A DNA stretch of 64,000 nucleotides from Microbulbifer sp. A4B17 (GTDB lineage: Bacteria > Pseudomonadota > Gammaproteobacteria > Pseudomonadales > Cellvibrionaceae): positions 3,886,001 to 3,950,000 of the forward strand of contig NZ_CP029064.1 of NCBI RefSeq assembly GCF_003076275.1, written 5' to 3'. Shown here in pieces: positions 58,777 to 64,000 of the stretch. The translations under genes and the position numbers were made by a program. The notes under the pieces were generated by a model that searched no databases, had not been told where the DNA came from, and was given only the letters and a program-made list of their open reading frames with translations. Every line of letters starts with the position of its first letter. Positions within the stretch are counted from its first letter, which is position 1.

Positions 58777-61700
58777 TTAGCTCTCTGGAAGAATATCAAT
58801 TTTGTCGTATTTAATTTTGGCACCATCCGCATGTAACTGTTGAGCACCTCCATCTCCAAACTCAGGGTAGGCAGATGTAAAGTGTTCCAATTCGGCACCT
58901 TCCTTATCACCAAACGCTCTAGGAACTCTTACAGTAGGATTGCCATTTTCATCAAAAACCTGAAGAGTATTAAATTCACTTCTCAAACGGCTATCACTCC
59001 AAGATCGATCTTCAGGGTCAAGAGGATTCAAATGTTTTTTGGTTTTTATTTGGAAGGCATTAGCAGCCGCCTCTCCAGTATCAAATTTTTCAAAACCAAA
59101 GTAAGTTACCCTCCCCTCACCATTCTCAATTATTTTCTCTGCCCATTCGTTCTTAGTATCATCATCATTAAAATATCGATCATACCTGTATGCTGTAGAA
59201 GGAAGAGTAGCATTGGGTCCATCTGGACCAACATAAAAGTCAGGCTTAGACGCTGCTACCGATCCAGCTTGCCTTGTGGAAGACTCCTTTTGAGCTGTAA
59301 GCCCAAGTGGGTCAACCCAAACAATGGGATTGGGAGTATATTGATAGTTATTAACTCCCCCCAACAACCCAATAGGGTCCTGCTGAGTAAACTCTCCTAC
59401 CTCAGGATCGTAGTACCTAAACCGGTTGTAATGCAGTCCTGTCTCTTCATCGAAGTACTGCCCCAGGAAACGAATAGGCTGCTCTACTTGATTCTCATGG
59501 GCTAACGCAATATTGCCATAGCTTTTATAAGCAACACTCCATACGACTTCACCTTCCTGATTGGTAAGGGTATCAGGTGTTCCAAGATGATCCAGATGGT
59601 AGTGGTAAAACTGTTCATCTTCTTTCAATGCAACCGGTTTGAAAGTCCCCGGCTCGAAATAGTAGGTCCGGGTACTCAGATCCTGCTGGGTGTGGATATC
59701 GGCTTTGTTTTCGCGAAGCAGAACATCCCCATCCCAGAGGAAGCTGGTTTGTTCACTGTTAGTTACCTTGCCAATACGACGGCCGAACGGGTCGTACTGG
59801 TAGTGAATCTCTTGTTGAAGCTGTTCGCCTCCCTCTTCCACCTTGAGCTTTTCAACCAGCACCAACTGCTGGCGACTGTTGTAATGGTAGCGGGTCTGCA
59901 GCTTCTGCCCTTTACCGCGCAGCTCTGCGATGCGGTTGCCGTGGATATCGTAACGGTAGTGGGTGTCACCACGGAAGGCTAAACGATTGCCCTTGACTTG
60001 AGTGGCGCTGGCTTGCTGCTTGGCTTCGTCCTTCGAATTAGCGACAGCAAGAATATTGTGCGCGGGGTCGTGCACAAAATGCTCTGGGTTAGGGCCATCA
60101 ACCTGGGTGAGGCGATCCAGGGCGTCGTAGTGGTAGCTGCGGGTGCCACGTAGACTGTCCTCGATTTTGGCAATCTGCCCAGCTTTATTGTACTGGTAGC
60201 TGCGCTCCAAGATTGAGTGAGAGTTTTGAGTTGGGTCGGAGACTGGACCACTAGCTTTGTTTAGACATAGCCTTTGCAGGCGCCCTTGAGGGTCATAGTC
60301 TCGCTGACTCTCCAGCCCATTTCCGTGCTGTCGCTGACTCTCCCTGCCCTGCTCATCGTGATTAATACTGGTAATCAGCTGATCAGAGTTGCTGCCTGCC
60401 GGGCGACGGTACAGGCTCTGGAATTGGCCGGCGGGGTTGAAGGCGAAGTTGAGCACTTCACCATCGGGCAAGGTCGTGGCGATGCGATTGCCGGCGGCAT
60501 CATAGTTATGGCTCAGTTTATCTTTGCCCTGCCAATCCGCAGTTACGCGTCCGTTGGCATCATATTCCCAGCGCAGCTTGCGGTGGGCATTTTCCGCTTC
60601 GATCAGCTGGCCGCTGCGGTTATAGCGGAAATTGGTTGCACCATCCGGGGTAACTTCCTCCAATAGGCGGCCAAAGGGGTCGCGCTCGAAGATGGTGTCG
60701 ATACCTTTGCCACTATCAGCATCCGTGACTGCCCTGGAACTGATCAGGTGCCCGGCGCGGTTATAGGCGTAGCGAGTCACGCGTCCGTCGAAGCCCACTT
60801 CTTCAATCAGGCGTTCGTTCAGATCGTATTTGAGCTGGTACCGCTCACCATTTTCGTTGGTGAGGCCAATTAAGTTACGTTCACCATCATAGTGGTATTC
60901 CAGACGACTGCCATCCGGGTTAGTGCGTGTCTTAACCTGGCTGAGACCGTCGTAGGCGTAGCAGGTGCTGCGGCCTTCGGAGTCCATAACTTCCGCAAGC
61001 AGCCCTTGGGGGTTGTAGCTGTACTGAGTCCTGGCTCCATCTGGAGTAATTACCGCGTGGATACGGTCCTGGGCATCGTATTCATAGCGGGTTATCTGGT
61101 CGTGGGCATGCTGAACTTCTTCCAGGCGGCGGGCGCTGTCGTAGCGGTAGTGCTGGGTACGGCCCATGGGGTCTTTGACCGCTGCCAGCTTACCTTCCGG
61201 GTTCCATAGATAGCGAGTGGCGTTGCCCAAAGGATCGGTAACACTGCCAATCAAGCCTACCGGGTTATAGCTATATTGAGTGCTGTTGCCGAGCGCATCT
61301 TTGGTGGTGACGATCTGGCCTTTCTGGTTGTATTCACGCTGCCAGGAGTTACCGGCGGGGCCAGTCACTTTGGCTGGCAGACCTTCACCGTTGTACTCGA
61401 TGCGGTGGCTATTGCCAGCAGCATCGGTCTTTTGTACCAGGCGGCCCTGATCGTCATATTTATAGCGTTCTTCTCGCAGGCTGCCGTCATCGCTGGGCAG
61501 CTGGACTTTGGTCACCTGCCCCAGGTCGTTATAGGTGTAGAGAGTCTCTGCACCTTCAGGGTCGCGGTGATAAATCGGTAGGGCTCGATCGTTAAAGCGG
61601 TAGCGCTCCCGACCTCCACGGGTATCCGTAACGGTAACCCCGTGACCACCCTCATCCCAGGCAAACTCATAATTGTAGGTAGCTTGCCCATCAATGGAGT

Positions 61701-63735
61701 CGCCCCATTGACGTACGCAACGGGCAGATGGGCCTTCTTTGTCCCATTCAAAATAAAAGCGGTAACCGGTTTTTAAAGTACGCTTCGAAATAACATGCTT
61801 GTGATATTCATATTGTTCACTGTAGCCATCCGCATCGGTGGCTTTTATCAGATCACCTTCATCACTGTATTCGTATTTAGCCAGTATTTTGATGCGGCCA
61901 TCGCGAGTTTCTTTCTTCAGCTCGCCAATACGCAAGCTATTGGGCTGCCCTTCCGGCGGGCTGATATGCAGAGCTTCACCGAGGCTGCTCTCGATACAAA
62001 TCAGGCGCTCATCAATATAGTGGAAGAGGTAATAGTTACCGTAGCCATCGCGGATTTCAGAGAGTTTTAGAGCCCCATTAGTACCTGTCGCCTTGAAGTG
62101 TTTTTGCACACCATTTTGGGCTCCGTAGGGGGTTACAACCCAGTGCTCATCGTTAACGCGAGTTAACGATAAATTTTCCACCACATTGTGGCTGCGGCGG
62201 CTATTACCCGGTGCGGGTAGGCTAATTACCCGGCCCTCGGCATCATGAAACTGTACCGCTTTGCCTGGACGCCATACCAGGCGCTCATTCAACGTGTGGG
62301 TCCAGCCGTGGCCCAAACCGAAATCCCTAGCGTTACTGCTGCGGTAAGTGCGCGCTAGAGTTAGTGGCAGCGGGCCATCCAGCACCGTATCCACCAAAGT
62401 CAGACGCTCTTCACCTGTTTTTAAGTTGATCGGTTCACCACCTTCACAGGCATTGGCATTGCACTGGGAGGTGTCACCATTCTGGTTTTCCCCGGTGTCG
62501 CTATTGGTATTGTCCGGCTCGTTGCTATTATTCGCTTGGCTACCTTGCGACTCACTTGAATTATTATTGGAACCACTATTGCTTTGATTGGAATTTGAGG
62601 CAGCGCTGCTGGCCCCCGAGCCACCAGAACTGCCGGAGCTGGCTGGCGGAGCTGCCGCTTCAGAGGAACTCAAATCAGAGAAGCTTGCACCGCCTCCCTT
62701 GGAATTACCGCCCCTTTTCTTGGAAACCAGCTGTTGTTGCTTTTTCAGCTTGGCCAAATCCAACATCAGCTCGCCGACATTTTTAAAAGACTTCAGCAAG
62801 CGCGCATTTTTGGCCATAGCCACAGCTGCACCGACACCCCCAGTAATCGCTGCGAGGACGATGGTGAGGATAATTTCAAAGGCACCGCCACCGGCTATTT
62901 CGGTAATTTCCAGGCTGTGCTGTGCTTTTACATAATCCTGGGCAAAGCGGAAAATAATTTCGCGCAGGGCCGGATCGTCATAAATAATTTGAGCAACGTC
63001 GAATGCCAAATCCAACTGCTGCCGGGTAATCTTTGAAGGATCAAAACCGAGTACATCCACCACTTCCTTTTGTAAGTCTGTGACGTATTCCTGGCCAGAT
63101 TCTGTAAAGCTTTTGTCATTCCAGAAGTAATTTGCTGTGGCAACACCCAGCCTTTGGGATTGGCGCATGGGATTCAGCATTTGCGCCACTTCAAGCACAT
63201 CTTTTGTCCATACCGCCAAGCCCCAGGCGGCATTGCCAAAACCGGTCGCGCCACTTTCAATATAGGCACCCACTTTTTCCAGCGTTGAGCGCTTCTCATG
63301 CTGCTGCTGGATCTGGGCCGCCTCTGCGCGCTCTTGAGCAATAATCTGCTGCAAACCCAGACGAATCTTAGTTATCAGTTCAGACTGTTTATCAGCAATA
63401 ACAATGGCAGCCGCAGGTGCCTCTTCAATTATCAGGCGGTTCTGAATTAATGCGCGGTAGATTTCCCGTTCAGAAGAGGATAAATGGCCTGGCGGCTCAG
63501 ATAGGGGCCCCAGGAAGATTGTGCCCGACGTACCAGCTTGGATACTGGTACTGAGCAAATTGCAGGAATTGCCTCCCAGGCTAAAAAAGTGCTGGTAAAT
63601 TTTCTCAATAACGGCATCGTCGAACATCGAAAGCAAGTGGCTGGCATCGACCTGCACAGGAATCCCCAGCGGGTACGCCCACCCTACCCTCACTTCGTAC
63701 TGGATGCCTTGCTTATTTTCAACACGTAGCTGCAT
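58777..63735 (-). CDS. Rhs-family polymorphic toxin
   Basis: 1652 residues; AAAGGA precedes the ATG. Layout: N-terminal domain (1-340) with a hydrophobic segment (285-308) and no recognised PAAR motif or signal peptide; Ser/Asn/Gly linker (350-425); DUF6531 start (GGEPINLKTGEERLTLVDT); YD repeats (about 560-1400); Rhs core ending RYYDPEVGEFTQQDPIGLLG to DPLGL (1475-1479). Beyond this cleavage boundary lies a 173-residue variable tail with TLPSTAYRYDRY, VTYFGFEKFD, FNTLQVFDENG and EHFTSAYPEFGDGGAQQL, probably the toxin. The tail DNA is visibly richer in A/T than the core. A secretion system is not in the window. Confidence 0.93.
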   Translation of the reverse strand: MQLRVENKQGIQYEVRVGWAYPLGIPVQVDASHLLSMFDDAVIEKIYQHFFSLGGNSCNLLSTSIQAGTSGTIFLGPLSEPPGHLSSSEREIYRALIQNRLIIEEAPAAAIVIADKQSELITKIRLGLQQIIAQERAEAAQIQQQHEKRSTLEKVGAYIESGATGFGNAAWGLAVWTKDVLEVAQMLNPMRQSQRLGVATANYFWNDKSFTESGQEYVTDLQKEVVDVLGFDPSKITRQQLDLAFDVAQIIYDDPALREIIFRFAQDYVKAQHSLEITEIAGGGAFEIILTIVLAAITGGVGAAVAMAKNARLLKSFKNVGELMLDLAKLKKQQQLVSKKRGGNSKGGGASFSDLSSSEAAAPPASSGSSGGSGASSAASNSNQSNSGSNNNSSESQGSQANNSNEPDNTNSDTGENQNGDTSQCNANACEGGEPINLKTGEERLTLVDTVLDGPLPLTLARTYRSSNARDFGLGHGWTHTLNERLVWRPGKAVQFHDAEGRVISLPAPGNSRRSHNVVENLSLTRVNDEHWVVTPYGAQNGVQKHFKATGTNGALKLSEIRDGYGNYYLFHYIDERLICIESSLGEALHISPPEGQPNSLRIGELKKETRDGRIKILAKYEYSDEGDLIKATDADGYSEQYEYHKHVISKRTLKTGYRFYFEWDKEGPSARCVRQWGDSIDGQATYNYEFAWDEGGHGVTVTDTRGGRERYRFNDRALPIYHRDPEGAETLYTYNDLGQVTKVQLPSDDGSLREERYKYDDQGRLVQKTDAAGNSHRIEYNGEGLPAKVTGPAGNSWQREYNQKGQIVTTKDALGNSTQYSYNPVGLIGSVTDPLGNATRYLWNPEGKLAAVKDPMGRTQHYRYDSARRLEEVQHAHDQITRYEYDAQDRIHAVITPDGARTQYSYNPQGLLAEVMDSEGRSTCYAYDGLSQVKTRTNPDGSRLEYHYDGERNLIGLTNENGERYQLKYDLNERLIEEVGFDGRVTRYAYNRAGHLISSRAVTDADSGKGIDTIFERDPFGRLLEEVTPDGATNFRYNRSGQLIEAENAHRKLRWEYDANGRVTADWQGKDKLSHNYDAAGNRIATTLPDGEVLNFAFNPAGQFQSLYRRPAGSNSDQLITSINHDEQGRESQRQHGNGLESQRDYDPQGRLQRLCLNKASGPVSDPTQNSHSILERSYQYNKAGQIAKIEDSLRGTRSYHYDALDRLTQVDGPNPEHFVHDPAHNILAVANSKDEAKQQASATQVKGNRLAFRGDTHYRYDIHGNRIAELRGKGQKLQTRYHYNSRQQLVLVEKLKVEEGGEQLQQEIHYQYDPFGRRIGKVTNSEQTSFLWDGDVLLRENKADIHTQQDLSTRTYYFEPGTFKPVALKEDEQFYHYHLDHLGTPDTLTNQEGEVVWSVAYKSYGNIALAHENQVEQPIRFLGQYFDEETGLHYNRFRYYDPEVGEFTQQDPIGLLGGVNNYQYTPNPIVWVDPLGLTAQKESSTRQAGSVAASKPDFYVGPDGPNATLPSTAYRYDRYFNDDDTKNEWAEKIIENGEGRVTYFGFEKFDTGEAAANAFQIKTKKHLNPLDPEDRSWSDSRLRSEFNTLQVFDENGNPTVRVPRAFGDKEGAELEHFTSAYPEFGDGGAQQLHADGAKIKYDKIDILPES

Positions 63736-64000
63736 GATAATCCTTTAAACACTTACGCCTATCTGGATCTAGTGAGGACCTGGTTCGGTTAATACTCACC
63801 CGAGAGCACTAGAGAAGCCCCAGAAAACTCCGGTAACTTTTTGATCGAATCAATTGATCGAGTAAAATTCCCTTTGACTGAAACCAATTAGTCACATATT
63901 AGCGATGACTTCAGACAAAGCTGACATCGATTAAAATCGAATTTTCAAGATCTGCCAATACCACGTCATTACAGAAAGAGGCCACTGGGGAGAACCGTCT
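63736..64000. other. Region upstream of rhs, to the window end
   Basis: 265 bases without a gene; it should contain the rhs promoter on the minus strand. An imperfect dyad GATCGAATCAATTGATCGA lies near 63842. No further feature seen. Confidence 0.35.

Noticed and set aside
58777..63735. Type VI secretion cluster around rhs
   Set aside because: No VgrG, PAAR, Hcp or Eag-like gene is present in the window; the delivery route is left open.

Overview
The window is a chromosomal segment of a gammaproteobacterium. The housekeeping clusters, gene orders and protein sequences resemble marine Cellvibrionales-type bacteria (Microbulbifer-like). That placement is inferred from gene content; no rRNA is present to test it. 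About the first 48 kb is dense core genome. The last ~15 kb (about 49-64 kb) is sparse, visibly richer in A/T, and carries accessory genes, pseudogene remnants and a large Rhs toxin locus.

Layout, part 1. Positions 2-6127 (+) hold the lipopolysaccharide-export and nitrogen-PTS cluster kdsC(partial)-lptC-lptA-lptB-rpoN-hpf-ptsN-rapZ-ptsO, followed by mgtE and darP. On the minus strand (8.2-17.7 kb) lie an msrB-type lipoprotein gene, then mreB-mreC-mreD-maf-rng-yhdP, the cell-shape and envelope cluster. gatCAB (amidotransferase for Asn/Gln-tRNA) diverges from mreB and is followed by a small conserved gene and cysZ. A strong bidirectional terminator separates cysZ from a sulfotransferase-like gene, an OafA-type acyltransferase and an rhlB-like helicase. 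Next come DoxX, an alpha/beta hydrolase, a MATE pump, an exported aspartoacylase-like protein and a CDF metal exporter.

Layout, part 2. hemA-prfA-prmC (-) diverges from a TPR lipoprotein gene followed by lolB-ispE-tRNA-Gln-prs-rplY-pth-ychF and an EamA transporter (+). A tRNA-Met/tRNA-Gln pair behind a canonical promoter comes next. Then follow a TauE/SafE permease, a SapC-like protein, and a DUF5993-like plus DsbB-like pair whose DsbB has an unusual cysteine layout. A tRNA-Cys gene sits where the accessory region begins.

Accessory region. An MFS transporter is followed by the decayed 3' end of a PEP mutase/isocitrate-lyase-family gene. Then come a secreted beta-propeller protein of the virginiamycin-B-lyase type, a methyltransferase, a DUF4396 membrane protein, a small secreted protein, a secreted M43 metalloprotease and an Stv-like protein. 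The right end is a 1652-residue Rhs protein (-) with a variable C-terminal domain that is probably a toxin, and a candidate immunity gene starting one codon after its stop. Behind it lies a graveyard of older cassettes: a frameshifted toxin tail whose stop overlaps the start (ATGA) of an immunity-like pseudogene with one internal TAA, and a fragment of rhs core with a deletion between short direct repeats. This serial displacement of toxin/immunity modules is the most interesting part of the window.
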